Below, one piece after another: positions 9,381-17,928 of a stretch of 64,000 nucleotides of DNA (its first letter is position 1; each line of letters begins with the position of its first letter). Below the pieces are notes generated by a model. That model saw nothing but the letters and a program-made list of their open reading frames with translations, had not been told where the DNA came from and did not search any database. The stretch is from Rhodocytophaga rosea (GTDB lineage: Bacteria > Bacteroidota > Bacteroidia > Cytophagales > 172606-1): assembly GCF_010119975.1 (NCBI RefSeq), contig NZ_CP048222.1, positions 868,001 through 932,000 of the forward strand. Direction: 5' to 3'. A program made the translations under genes and the position numbers.

Positions 9381-10151
9381 ATGAAAACAGTTATTATAGA
9401 AGATGAACCCTTAGCCGCCAGAGACCTGAAGAAGCTAATTCAGCAGGCAGATCCACAACTGGAAATAGAAGCTGTTTTGCCAGGTTTACAGGCCGCCAGA
9501 AACTGGTTTGCCACTCATACTGAACCGGATTTGCTTTTTATGGATATTCAGCTTTCGGATGGAGTCAGTTTTGAATTATTCAACATGGTACGGCTGGAAT
9601 GTCCGGTGATATTTACAACAGCCTATAATGAATATGCCATCCGGGCTTTTAAGGTAAACAGCATAGATTACCTGCTCAAACCTATTGACGAGAACGAATT
9701 AGTAACAGCTTTAGAAAAATTTAAAAAGCTCAGGCAGCAGAATAATTTACCAGAACTTAAACAGCAACTCCAGTCTTTACTGCAAGACCTGCCACTCGCC
9801 TCTCCGGCAAAAAAATACAAAGAGCGCCTGATGGCACATTACCGGAATACGCTGGTACCTGTACAAACAGACCAGATTTCCTGTCTGATGAAAGAAGAAC
9901 TTATTTACCTTCTTACTTTTGATAACCAGCGGATGATCTCTGAGTTCGAAACCTTAGAGGAAGCTGAGCATGTATTGAACCCATCATCCTTTTTCCGGGC
10001 AAACCGGCAGTATATTATTCATATGAATTCAATTGAAAACATCCGGCATGGATTTAATGGAAAAATCATTGTAAAGCTCAAAAATCCGATTTCAATGGAG
10101 ATCGATATAAGCCGCGAGAAAGCAGCTTCATTTAAAGACTGGATAAATTGA
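9381..10151 (+). CDS. LytTR-family response regulator
   Basis: 256 residues. The receiver domain covers about 1-120, with acidic pocket IEDE, phospho-acceptor Asp55 in LLFMDIQLSDG, the TTAYNEYAIRAF switch region and conserved Lys in YLLKPI. A Gln/Leu-rich linker leads to the LytTR DNA-binding domain (about 150-250), with FFRANRQYIIHMNSIENI. It should bind imperfect direct repeats when phosphorylated by the kinase just upstream. The target genes cannot be told from this window; the next gene, a ferredoxin reductase 100 bases away, is one candidate. Confidence 0.92.
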   Translation: MKTVIIEDEPLAARDLKKLIQQADPQLEIEAVLPGLQAARNWFATHTEPDLLFMDIQLSDGVSFELFNMVRLECPVIFTTAYNEYAIRAFKVNSIDYLLKPIDENELVTALEKFKKLRQQNNLPELKQQLQSLLQDLPLASPAKKYKERLMAHYRNTLVPVQTDQISCLMKEELIYLLTFDNQRMISEFETLEEAEHVLNPSSFFRANRQYIIHMNSIENIRHGFNGKIIVKLKNPISMEIDISREKAASFKDWIN

Positions 10152-10253
10152 ACTTTTCAGGGACAAAAAGCTGTAATTTTTGTTATTGTAAATAGTAAGT
10201 GTCAAATTGCTACTTTTATTTTATAAACTCCTTAATTACAACTTATTAATATA

Positions 10254-11258
10254 ATGATTCAAACAGATATTTGCATTATTGGCGCAGGCCCGGTTGGTTT
10301 ATTTGCAGTTTTTGAAGCCGGATTGCTTAAAATGCGTTGCCATGTAATAGATGCACTGCCAAAAGTGGGCGGTCAGCTCACAGAAATTTATCCCAAAAAA
10401 CCCATCTACGACATTCCTGGATATCCAATGGTGCTGGCAGAAGACCTGATTAAAAACCTGATGGATCAGATCGAGCCTTTTAAACCTACTTTTACCTTAG
10501 GCGAAAGGGTAGAAAAATTTTATAAAGAAGATGACGGTGTTTTCCATCTCCGTACTTCAGCAGGCACTGATATTATTTGTAGAGTTGTCGTAATTGCCGG
10601 CGGATTAGGTTGTTTTGAGCCCCGTAAGCCTGAAATTCCGCAACTGGAAGAGTATGAAGGAAAAGGTGTGAACTACATGATCCTGAATCCGGAAACATAT
10701 AGAAATAAAAAAGTAGTTCTGGCTGGCGGCGGCGACTCCGCCCTCGACTGGACAATCTTCTTAGCAGATATTGCCTCTGAGCTTACCCTGGTTCACCGCA
10801 ATGAATCTTTTAGAGGTGCACCAGATTCTGTGGAGAAAGTAATGGAACTCGCCAAAGAAAATAAAATCCGCTTATTGCTCAAGTCGAATATTAATGCGAT
10901 TAGTGGTAATGGCAAACTTACCGGTGTATCCATAAGCGATCATAATAAATCCATCCAAACTATTGAAACAGATTATCTTATACCCCTATTTGGCCTAAGT
11001 CCGAAGCTAGGACCCTTAGAAAACTGGGGATTGAATTTAGATAAAAGTGCGATTGCGGTAGATACGTTCGATTATTCGACTACTATTCCTGGCGTATATG
11101 CGATTGGCGATATTAATACCTACCCAGGCAAGCTTAAACTGATCCTATGCGGCTTCCATGAAGCAGCTTTAATGGCGCAGAGTGCCTATAAAATTGTATT
11201 CCCTAATCAGAAGTTTTCTTTAAAATATACCACTGTCAATGGAATTCAAAGCTTCTAA
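10254..11258 (+). CDS. Thioredoxin-reductase-like ferredoxin--NADP(+) reductase
   Basis: A 334-residue flavoenzyme of the YumC/TrxR-like FNR class. The FAD motif is IIGAGPVGLFAVFEAG at the N-terminus. The NADPH motif is VLAGGGDSALDW near residue 160, and GVYAIGDINTYPGKLKLI is the second FAD-binding motif. The CxxC redox centre of true thioredoxin reductases is missing from the central domain, which is what separates these FNRs from TrxB. The C-terminal extension (KFSLKYTTVNGIQSF) is typical of the family and covers the flavin. It transfers electrons between NADPH and ferredoxin; the 2Fe-2S ferredoxin encoded next, after a terminator, is the obvious partner. Confidence 0.9.
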   Translation: MIQTDICIIGAGPVGLFAVFEAGLLKMRCHVIDALPKVGGQLTEIYPKKPIYDIPGYPMVLAEDLIKNLMDQIEPFKPTFTLGERVEKFYKEDDGVFHLRTSAGTDIICRVVVIAGGLGCFEPRKPEIPQLEEYEGKGVNYMILNPETYRNKKVVLAGGGDSALDWTIFLADIASELTLVHRNESFRGAPDSVEKVMELAKENKIRLLLKSNINAISGNGKLTGVSISDHNKSIQTIETDYLIPLFGLSPKLGPLENWGLNLDKSAIAVDTFDYSTTIPGVYAIGDINTYPGKLKLILCGFHEAALMAQSAYKIVFPNQKFSLKYTTVNGIQSF

Positions 11259-11305
11259 CCTGTAACGTCAGGCAGGAAAACGTAAATTTTTCAAATAAAA
11301 AACAG

Positions 11306-11343
11306 ATGGCAGTTGATAATATACCTATCAGCTGCCATTTTTG
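11306..11343 (+). terminator. Rho-independent terminator after the ferredoxin reductase
   Basis: A 13-bp stem (11306-11318 with 11326-11338, one G-T wobble, core ATGGCAG / CTGCCAT) with a 7-base loop is followed by a run of T. Confidence 0.8.
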
Positions 11344-11399
11344 CATTCATATTTGTATGAGCATAATTAATTTCAGTTTTTAAAGCATATTCATTTTAT

Positions 11400-11717
11400 A
11401 TGGACATTATAAACATTTTTGTAGAAGATAAATCCGGTAACAGACAACATATTGAAATTCCCACTGATATTAATCTGAATTTGATGGAGGTATTAAAGGC
11501 GAGTGAATATCCCGTATTAGGTACTTGTGGTGGAATGGCTTTGTGTGCAACATGCCATGTAGAAGTGCTTGAAGGTGATAATCTGAATCCTCCACAAGAC
11601 CAGGAACTGGATATGCTGGATACTTTACCTGCTATTACATCCGGAAGCCGCCTGGCATGTCAGATTCCTGTACGTGAAAATATAAATGGGATCGTAGTTA
11701 AAGTACTGACAGAATAG
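11400..11717 (+). CDS. 2Fe-2S ferredoxin, adrenodoxin type
   Basis: A 105-residue cytoplasmic electron carrier. The cluster ligands are Cys43, Cys49, Cys52 and Cys87, in the pattern C-x5-C-x2-C-x34-C (CGGMALCATCH and SRLACQIP) typical of ISC/adrenodoxin-like ferredoxins. The fold begins with the beta strands IINIFVEDKSG and the helix before the first Cys. The gene lies 140 bases after the ferredoxin--NADP reductase but beyond its terminator, so it probably has its own promoter. The two products likely work as a redox pair; the terminal acceptor (Fe-S assembly, a P450, a desaturase) is not encoded here. Confidence 0.92.
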   Translation: MDIINIFVEDKSGNRQHIEIPTDINLNLMEVLKASEYPVLGTCGGMALCATCHVEVLEGDNLNPPQDQELDMLDTLPAITSGSRLACQIPVRENINGIVVKVLTE

Positions 11718-12331
11718 ATATACTTTTCTCTACATTCTTTTTAATAGTAAGTAGTTTTTATGTCAATCAAGGAAATTTTACATTTTATAAAATTTCATTT
11801 TTCAAAGATTTTTTTATTTTTTTCGACCTATCAAAGCTTTCTTTCGATGATATAATTATTATCAAAGATTAATAAAGATTTATTCTACTCCCTCTTCTTA
11901 ATTATTAAGAACCCTACAATAATATTAAAATTCAAATCAAATATTACATTACTATTTAGCTTATTATGCAGCGTAATTTGTTAAATATTGATTAACGCTG
12001 ACGCTTGTATGAAGCAGGCGATTTTTTTATCTTTCTATAACTGGCTGAATTTTTCTGAGCAAAATTAAACCTTTGATGATTTAAATTTTTCAATGCAAAT
12101 CGCTTATATTTAAACCGCTTTGAAAGATTTTTTTAAGCATATTTTACAACCAGCCCCATGTTTTTACCGGTTTTTTATTTTATGTTTTAATTATACGAGT
12201 ATATACGTATTAAAAACTTTTACCCTGAGTTACAATCGGAAGGTAAAAATGTATTAATACAATAATAAACGTACATATACCAATCAGCAACTGTTCATTA
12301 AATTTAAAGCAAAAAATTACTTCAGTTTTAT
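11718..12331. other. Long AT-rich spacer with one weak hairpin
   Basis: This 614-base region is very rich in A and T and has no plausible coding frame. At 12002-12028 a small GC-rich hairpin (CGCTTG-loop-CAGGCG) is followed by seven T, like a weak plus-strand terminator. Since the ferredoxin gene ends almost 300 bases earlier, the hairpin could end a small unannotated RNA. The rest presumably carries the promoter of the gene at 12332. Confidence 0.45.
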
Positions 12332-13165
12332 ATGAGAAAAGAGTACGAGCAGGAGGGTCAGGAAAATACGCAGCAAGAAAAAAGATGTTTGGTTATTATG
12401 CCTGTTGCCGATAGTACTCCTTATGAAAGCGGACATTTTAAGCGGGTATATGAATATATTATTAAGCCTGCTTGTGCAAAGGCTGGTTTAATGGCTTATA
12501 AGCTTGAAGATGTGCAACGTACTAATCATATTGTAATTAACAAGTTGCGGGAAGTTACATCAGCTGAGATCGCTATTTGTGACTTAAGCTCTAAAAATTC
12601 CGAAGTACTATATAAGCTGGGCATCAGGCAGGGACTTGATCTACCAACATTATTAATAAAAGACACACTGACCGCAAAAATATTTGATATCCGTGGTTTG
12701 CTCGATGTAGAATATGACGAAACCTTGAGAGTAGACCGGGTAAACAAAACTATAGAAGAAATTGCTGAAACCCTTTTGTCGATGTATGAGTCTAAAGGTA
12801 TACGGACTAATTCTATTATATCTTTATTAGGGATACAAAAGGCTGAAATTAAAAATAAAGTGGATTTATCTTCTGAAGCTAATATTCTTCTGGAAGCAAT
12901 TAGTGGAGTAAAAGACCAGATATTAAAAGGAAATCATCCTCCACAAACATCAGATGCAGAACCAGCAGCAGAACCCAAACAAAAGGAACTGAACTGGGTA
13001 GATAGTGAGGGTAATAAATTCCAGGTGGGTGATGTAGTTACCCATCCTAAATTTGGGTTAGGAATACTGGTTGATATTATTCCGGATGGTTTGCTTCGGG
13101 TTAAGTTTAATACCATCGGATTAAAAGTATTACGTGGTGAGGTTGAAAAATTAGTGTTGTTGTAA
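12332..13165 (+). CDS. TIR/deoxyribosyltransferase-like domain fused to a UvrD-type Tudor-like tail
   Basis: A 277-residue cytoplasmic protein, unusual in build. Residues 18-150 show the Rossmann-like pattern of TIR-like/nucleoside 2-deoxyribosyltransferase-like proteins: CLVIMPV, FKRVYEYIIKPACAKAG, then AEIAICDLSSKNSEVLYKLGIRQGL. The usual 'NpNVfYELG' glutamate is replaced by lysine (YKLG), though Glu91 lies close by. A polar linker (about 150-225) leads to residues 227-277, VGDVVTHPKFGLGILVDI and LLRVKF, resembling the Tudor-like C-terminus of UvrD/PcrA helicases. That module binds RNA polymerase in PcrA. I infer a regulatory or defence-type NAD/nucleotide-acting protein, but neither activity is proven. 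The long AT-rich leader and small gene behind it are the only context. Confidence 0.6.
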   Translation: MRKEYEQEGQENTQQEKRCLVIMPVADSTPYESGHFKRVYEYIIKPACAKAGLMAYKLEDVQRTNHIVINKLREVTSAEIAICDLSSKNSEVLYKLGIRQGLDLPTLLIKDTLTAKIFDIRGLLDVEYDETLRVDRVNKTIEEIAETLLSMYESKGIRTNSIISLLGIQKAEIKNKVDLSSEANILLEAISGVKDQILKGNHPPQTSDAEPAAEPKQKELNWVDSEGNKFQVGDVVTHPKFGLGILVDIIPDGLLRVKFNTIGLKVLRGEVEKLVLL

Positions 13166-13323
13166 AACAGGGTTCTTAATCCAGATATTTTATGATGATT
13201 CTGAGTACTTACTCATATAAAGCAGTTATTTAACAATAACAGGCTGTTTTAACAAGGCTTTTTTTAAACAGGTTATACATTAAATAAAATGAACATGATT
13301 TAAATCTACTAAACTTATGCGCC

Positions 13324-13620
13324 ATGAAAGACCTGAATGAATTCAAAAGCTTTAATACTGCATTAGTTAACTACTTTATGGCAGAGCAAAAAATGCTCTA
13401 CCATAGCCAGGTTAGCCAGTTAGCCAATGCTAAAATGATCAAATCAGCTAAACAATTGCATACAACCATATCCCAGATCAAGGAAATTCCAGATCATTTG
13501 AAGGAAGCTTTGCAAACAGCGATTGACAAACGGGATATAAAGAATATTATGGCCGTATCTGTACAAGTGCAGGAAATTGTTAACCTATTAAGTTCTAAAT
13601 ATTTTCCCCGGTCCAAGTAA
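13324..13620 (+). CDS. Small helical protein of unknown function
   Basis: 98 residues, almost wholly predicted alpha-helix, with no signal peptide or membrane segment. It begins MKDLNEFKSFNTALVNYF and has a heptad-like Leu/Ile pattern through ISQIKEIPDHLKEALQTAI. I do not recognise the family. It lies 158 bases after the TIR-like/Tudor gene on the same strand and is closed by a strong terminator, so the two could be co-transcribed. A protein-protein partner role would be a guess. Confidence 0.6.
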   Translation: MKDLNEFKSFNTALVNYFMAEQKMLYHSQVSQLANAKMIKSAKQLHTTISQIKEIPDHLKEALQTAIDKRDIKNIMAVSVQVQEIVNLLSSKYFPRSK

Positions 13621-13663
13621 ACATAGTTTTCACAATTGCCCAACTAATACGTGTTATAGGCAC

Positions 13664-13703
13664 TAAACCTGCAGACTTTCAAAAGCCTGCAGGTTTATTT
13701 TTT
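13664..13703 (+). terminator. Rho-independent terminator
   Basis: A perfect 11-bp stem TAAACCTGCAG / CTGCAGGTTTA (13664-13674 with 13687-13697) is followed by a T run. It lies 43 bases after the stop of the small helical protein. The remaining 270 bases to the next gene are AT-rich and show nothing else. Confidence 0.88.
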
Positions 13704-13974
13704 GTAGCCCCCTCTGATATATAACCTTTTTTAAGCCAACAAAACAGTATTTGGAAACAGATTACTTAAAGCATGATGGTCTTCTATTTTCCTGAATTAC
13801 TGTCTTTTATTACATACTGTAAAAACCTATATCGGTTACTTTTTTTATCCGCTTTTATTGGTGCTACTTTACTATGAAAAGTACAGCAATCGGATGCGTA
13901 TTTTTTATAATTACATGATTGCTAGTCTCTAAAACACAAATTATTCTTTTGCCTTCCAGCTTAGTTATTGATGT

Positions 13975-15345
13975 ATGTTTAAAAATATTTCACGCACCCG
14001 CCAGATAATTGTAGGCCTCTCTTTATCGGTAGCCGTATTTATTTTGCTGATCTTATTTTCATTTAAGGTTTATCGCACCCTGAATAATAGTTTCGACAAA
14101 GTAGAACATACTTACACGGTTATAAATGAAATAGAATCATTGTCGTATCATCTCATGCAGGCTTCACTCAATGAAGTAGAATACAGTGTGTCGAATAACG
14201 GGGGATTTCTGCATAATTTTATTATTTCTTATCAGATGGTGCAAAAAAAGTTACACCGTTTAGATTCCCTTACAAAAGCTGATAAGCCTCAGCAAGCCCG
14301 TTTAAAATTACTCAATGAAATTGTTACGGAGCGTGAAAAGATCCTTCTCGACCATATAAATAAAGTTTCTTTGCCACAAGAACTGCCTGTGGATATTATT
14401 ATCCAGAGTGCCAGGGTATTTCAGCAAAAGGCGACTGAAGTTATTGAAGAAATAAAAATCCAGGAGCACAAAGCTTTGCTGCTTCGCAAACAGGAAGCCG
14501 CCTTCCAGCATCAGACAGCTTTCTATCTAGACATATTTGCAGGATTAGGAGCCCTCATTCTGGTAGCTATTACGCTTATTCTTATTATAAAAGACAATCG
14601 TGCACGAGAACGTGCTGAAGAAGAACTTCGCAAACTCAATGATAACAAAGATAAATTCTTTTCTATTGTAAGCCATGATCTGAGAGGACCTGCAGCTAAC
14701 ATCGTAAAATTATCAGAATTTTTACTCGGTCCAGACGAAATGCTTGACAACCAGATGCGTAGGGAAATGGCACAACACCTCAACTTTTCTTCTCAAAAAT
14801 TATATAAACTCTTAGAAAACCTGCTAAGCTGGGCTAAACTGCAAATGAACCGGGTTGACATTAAACCTTTCCAGGTAGACTTGCATAAACTGGCTTCAGA
14901 AAATATTACCCAGATATCTACACTGGCTGCTGACAAGAAGATTCAGGTAGTAAACGAAATTCCTGCACATATATCTGCCTTCGCTGATGAAAAGATGTGT
15001 GAAACGGTGATGCGAAACTTGGTTGTTAATGCCATTAAATTTACGAATACTGGTGGGCATATTAAAATCAGTGCTTCTGAGAAAGAGAGTGCTGTTGAAA
15101 TTTCTGTTGTTGATTCCGGAGTAGGCATGAAAAAAGAAAGTGTAGAGAGGTTATTCAATCTGGGTACTCATTTCTCTTCTAAAGGCACTGCCAATGAACC
15201 TGGTTCGGGCCTGGGATTGATTTTATGCCGGGAATTTGTAGAGAAAAACAAAGGCAAAATATGGGCTGAGAGCGAAGTGAACAAGGGTTCTACCTTTACT
15301 TTTTCATTGCCTAAAAACATATTAGCCTTTGAATCAATCAAATAA
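13975..15345 (+). CDS. Membrane sensor histidine kinase with CHASE3-like sensor
   Basis: 456 residues. Transmembrane helix 1 is at about 11-30, followed by a long helical periplasmic region (about 35-180) resembling CHASE3/4-helix-bundle sensors. Transmembrane helix 2 is at 184-205. A coiled linker (RARERAEEELRKLNDNK) precedes the HisKA domain with the phospho-acceptor in FFSIVSHDLRGPA (His234). The HATPase_c domain has VMRNLVVNAIKFT (N box), VVDSGVGM (G1) and GSGLGLIL (G2). Enzyme features are complete. No response regulator is adjacent, so this is an orphan kinase; its partner must be elsewhere. It is convergent with dnaA. Confidence 0.9.
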   Translation: MFKNISRTRQIIVGLSLSVAVFILLILFSFKVYRTLNNSFDKVEHTYTVINEIESLSYHLMQASLNEVEYSVSNNGGFLHNFIISYQMVQKKLHRLDSLTKADKPQQARLKLLNEIVTEREKILLDHINKVSLPQELPVDIIIQSARVFQQKATEVIEEIKIQEHKALLLRKQEAAFQHQTAFYLDIFAGLGALILVAITLILIIKDNRARERAEEELRKLNDNKDKFFSIVSHDLRGPAANIVKLSEFLLGPDEMLDNQMRREMAQHLNFSSQKLYKLLENLLSWAKLQMNRVDIKPFQVDLHKLASENITQISTLAADKKIQVVNEIPAHISAFADEKMCETVMRNLVVNAIKFTNTGGHIKISASEKESAVEISVVDSGVGMKKESVERLFNLGTHFSSKGTANEPGSGLGLILCREFVEKNKGKIWAESEVNKGSTFTFSLPKNILAFESIK

Positions 15346-15392
15346 TTGCTTTACAAGTAAGGAAGGCTTTTGCACTCAATTAGTCTACAGGC

Positions 15393-16838
15393 TTATTTTA
15401 CCATTTTCAGTTTAAGCTGTTTTTGCACACTTTGTATGGCGGCTTTCACTTCCTGGTCTGTTTTAAGCATATCATTCACCGACTGTATGGCATGAATAAC
15501 TGTACTGTGGTCGCGGCCTCCAAAATGATAGCCAATAGATTTAAGAGAATGTTCGGTATGTTCTTTAGCTAAATAAATAGCAATCTGCCGGGGGATTACA
15601 TATTCTTTCCGGCGGCTTTTTCCACGTAACTCTTCCAGAGTAAGGCCAAAATGCTCGACTACTTTTTTCTGGATAATTTCTATACTTACCTCTTTATCAA
15701 CGTGTTGTACAATATTCTGTAAAGTTTGCCGGGCAAGATCCAGGTCAATTTCCTTACGGTTGAGAGAAGCTTGCGCCATTAATGAAACGATCACGCCTTC
15801 CAGTTCACGGATATTGGTATCTACGCTGTGTGCCAGGTATTCAATCACATTTGGTGGAATAAATATTCCTTCGGCCTGTAACTTCTTCTGAATAATAGCG
15901 ATACGGGTTTCTAAATCCGGTTGCTGTAAATCAGCGGTAAGTCCCCACTTGAATCGGGAAAGCAACCGGTCCTGTAAGCCCTTCAACTCCCTGGGTGGGC
16001 AATCGCTGGTCATAATGATCTGCTTGCCAGCCTGGTGCAAGTGATTGAAAATATGGAAGAAAATTTCCTGCGTACGTTCTTTTCCTGCCAGAAATTGCAC
16101 ATCGTCGATTACCAGTACATCTACCTGCAGGTAGAAGTTGGTAAAGTTCTGCATATTGTTGTTCTTCAGGGCATCAATAAACTGATTGGTAAACTTCTCT
16201 GAAGAAACGTATAATACAAATTTATTGCTGGCTGTATTCTTAATATGATTGCCTATGGCTTGCACCAGATGGGTTTTTCCCAAACCAACTCCCCCATATA
16301 GCATCAAGGGATTGAAAGAGGTAACACCAGGTTTATTGGCTACCGCATACCCAGCTGAGCGGGCCAGCCGGTTACAGTCGCCTTCAATAAAATTCTCAAA
16401 CGTGTATTGGGGATTCAGGTACGAAGCCAGGTGTGCATTTTCGAGGCTATCGTATTCAAACGGACTTTTATATTTCTCCGCATGCACACTCACCTTGGTA
16501 TCTTTCCCGTTTCCATGACTGCCATTAGCCGATTTACTGCTGGTAGGTATGTTAATGACATACGGCTTATTTTTATCGTTGCCTTTATCCACAATAATGG
16601 AATATTCCAGGCGGCCATCTGTACCTAGCTCAGCATCAATGGCTTTACGCAGTACATGTACATAATGTTCTTCCAGCCACTCATAAAAAAACTGGCTGGG
16701 CACCTGAATAGTCAACACATTATTAATAAGCCGCACCGGAACAATAGGCTCAAACCAAGTTTTGAAACTTTGTTCGGCTATGTTCTCACGGATTATCCTG
16801 AGACAATTATTCCATACTGTTTTACAGTCTTTCAGCAT
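15393..16838 (-). CDS. dnaA: Chromosomal replication initiator protein DnaA
   Basis: 481 residues, full length. Domain I (about 1-85) includes NCLRIIRENIAEQSFKTWFEP. A short low-complexity linker (about 85-125) follows. The AAA+ domain has Walker A GGVGLGKTH at 182-190 and Walker B VLVIDDVQFLAGKERTQEIFF. Domain IV ends with the DnaA-box recognition motif GGRDHSTVIHAI. DnaA-ATP binds the origin and opens the duplex. The neighbours here are a kinase, DUF1599 and folP, not dnaN/recF, which is normal for Bacteroidota. I see no cluster of DnaA boxes nearby, so the sequence does not show that oriC is here. Confidence 0.98.
   Translation of the reverse strand: MLKDCKTVWNNCLRIIRENIAEQSFKTWFEPIVPVRLINNVLTIQVPSQFFYEWLEEHYVHVLRKAIDAELGTDGRLEYSIIVDKGNDKNKPYVINIPTSSKSANGSHGNGKDTKVSVHAEKYKSPFEYDSLENAHLASYLNPQYTFENFIEGDCNRLARSAGYAVANKPGVTSFNPLMLYGGVGLGKTHLVQAIGNHIKNTASNKFVLYVSSEKFTNQFIDALKNNNMQNFTNFYLQVDVLVIDDVQFLAGKERTQEIFFHIFNHLHQAGKQIIMTSDCPPRELKGLQDRLLSRFKWGLTADLQQPDLETRIAIIQKKLQAEGIFIPPNVIEYLAHSVDTNIRELEGVIVSLMAQASLNRKEIDLDLARQTLQNIVQHVDKEVSIEIIQKKVVEHFGLTLEELRGKSRRKEYVIPRQIAIYLAKEHTEHSLKSIGYHFGGRDHSTVIHAIQSVNDMLKTDQEVKAAIQSVQKQLKLKMVK
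16585..16593 (+). promoter_or_regulatory. Consensus DnaA box inside dnaA
   Basis: TTATCCACA, an exact match to the E. coli consensus DnaA box, lies within the dnaA coding region. It is a single copy with no cluster, so it may be chance or a minor autoregulatory site. Confidence 0.3.
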
Positions 16839-17286
16839 CCAACAAAACTATCGTTTAATAAAAGCTAAGCAGTCACCTTGATTTTTGGGGAGAGCAAAAA
16901 TGAATAAAAAAGAGCAAACAAAAAAATTAAATTTAGCTTTGAAAAATGAATTTTGTGAGGGGTAAAACCTGCAGATAGATGTAACCTTTAACTGAATAAA
17001 ATTAAAGATAAAAGTAATCTACATTCTCTTGACAAAATATCTGACTTGGAAAATTATAAAACACCTAAGTTGTAGCGAGAAAAAAACTGAAAATAGCAAG
17101 ATTTTTCATGTACAATAATATACTCACAAACAGACAGTTAACAAAACAAACCTTACATAAGCCTTTTACGTTTAAAGTGCCCTGCCTCACTTTTAATTTT
17201 ACTAAGTATTTTTAGTCTTTTCAGCTCCCTTCTAACTATCGGGCTGGAATCTAAAGTAAATGGCCTTGTTTTAACTTTACAACTAT
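16839..17286. other. AT-rich region upstream of dnaA
   Basis: The 448 bases between dnaA and the DUF1599 gene (both minus strand) should hold the dnaA promoter. The region is AT-rich with several A runs. I found no TTATNCACA-type repeats, no hairpin terminator and no credible open frame. Confidence 0.5.
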
Positions 17287-17844
17287 CTAACTATCGGTCT
17301 TCTGGCCAAAACTCATTTTTATCAGGCAGAACACGGCATAGTTAATCATATCCTGGTAATTGGCATCCACGCCTTCAGATACCAGCGTTTTCCCCTGATT
17401 GTCTTCAATCTGTTTGGTACGAAGCAATTTCATCAGAATAATATCGGTCATCGAGCTGATTCGCATTTCACGCCAGGCTTCTCCATAATCGTGATTTTTA
17501 TTGAGCAGGAGCTGCAATGTTTTTTCTGCCTGTTTTTCATACATCTCCACCAGTTCTTCATACGGCAAATCTAAAGGAGCATTGGCTGGCAATTCCATCT
17601 GAATCAGAGCCATGATACAATAGTTGATTATGCCTACAAACTCAGAAGCGATATTATCTCCCACCTTCTGCGTGCCTTTTTCCTGGATCGAACGGATGCG
17701 CTGTGCCTTAATGAATATCTGGTCGGTAATGGAAGGCAAACGCAGGATTCTCCAGGAAGTACCATAATCTCTGGTTTTCTTTACAAATAATTCCTTACAT
17801 ATACCAATGACGTGCCTATACTCGTTTTCTGTCTGGGTAATCAA
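17287..17844 (-). CDS. DUF1599 domain protein (nucleotide-modification-associated domain 1)
   Basis: 185 residues made of two internal repeats. Repeat 1 has KKTRDYGTSWRILRLPSITDQIFIKAQRI and repeat 2 has NKNHDYGEAWREMRISSMTDIILMKLLR; each continues into a G-EGV/AS-...-DxINYxxxxLIxM segment. This duplicated pattern is the hallmark of DUF1599 proteins, which are widespread in Bacteroidota. The family is described as associated with nucleotide modification, but its reaction is not established. The gene is divergent from folP, with only 84 bases between them; that neighbourhood is common in the phylum. Confidence 0.88.
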   Translation of the reverse strand: MITQTENEYRHVIGICKELFVKKTRDYGTSWRILRLPSITDQIFIKAQRIRSIQEKGTQKVGDNIASEFVGIINYCIMALIQMELPANAPLDLPYEELVEMYEKQAEKTLQLLLNKNHDYGEAWREMRISSMTDIILMKLLRTKQIEDNQGKTLVSEGVDANYQDMINYAVFCLIKMSFGQKTDS

Positions 17845-17928
17845 AACTTCGTAAATTATATGGTGTGTCTGACTCCAAATTTACATAAATTTGGATGCCA
17901 ACCGAAAATTATATAACCTATTCCCGAT

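Noticed and set aside
16839-17286. Possible oriC upstream of dnaA
   Set aside because: The region is AT-rich but has no cluster of DnaA boxes, so there is no sequence support.
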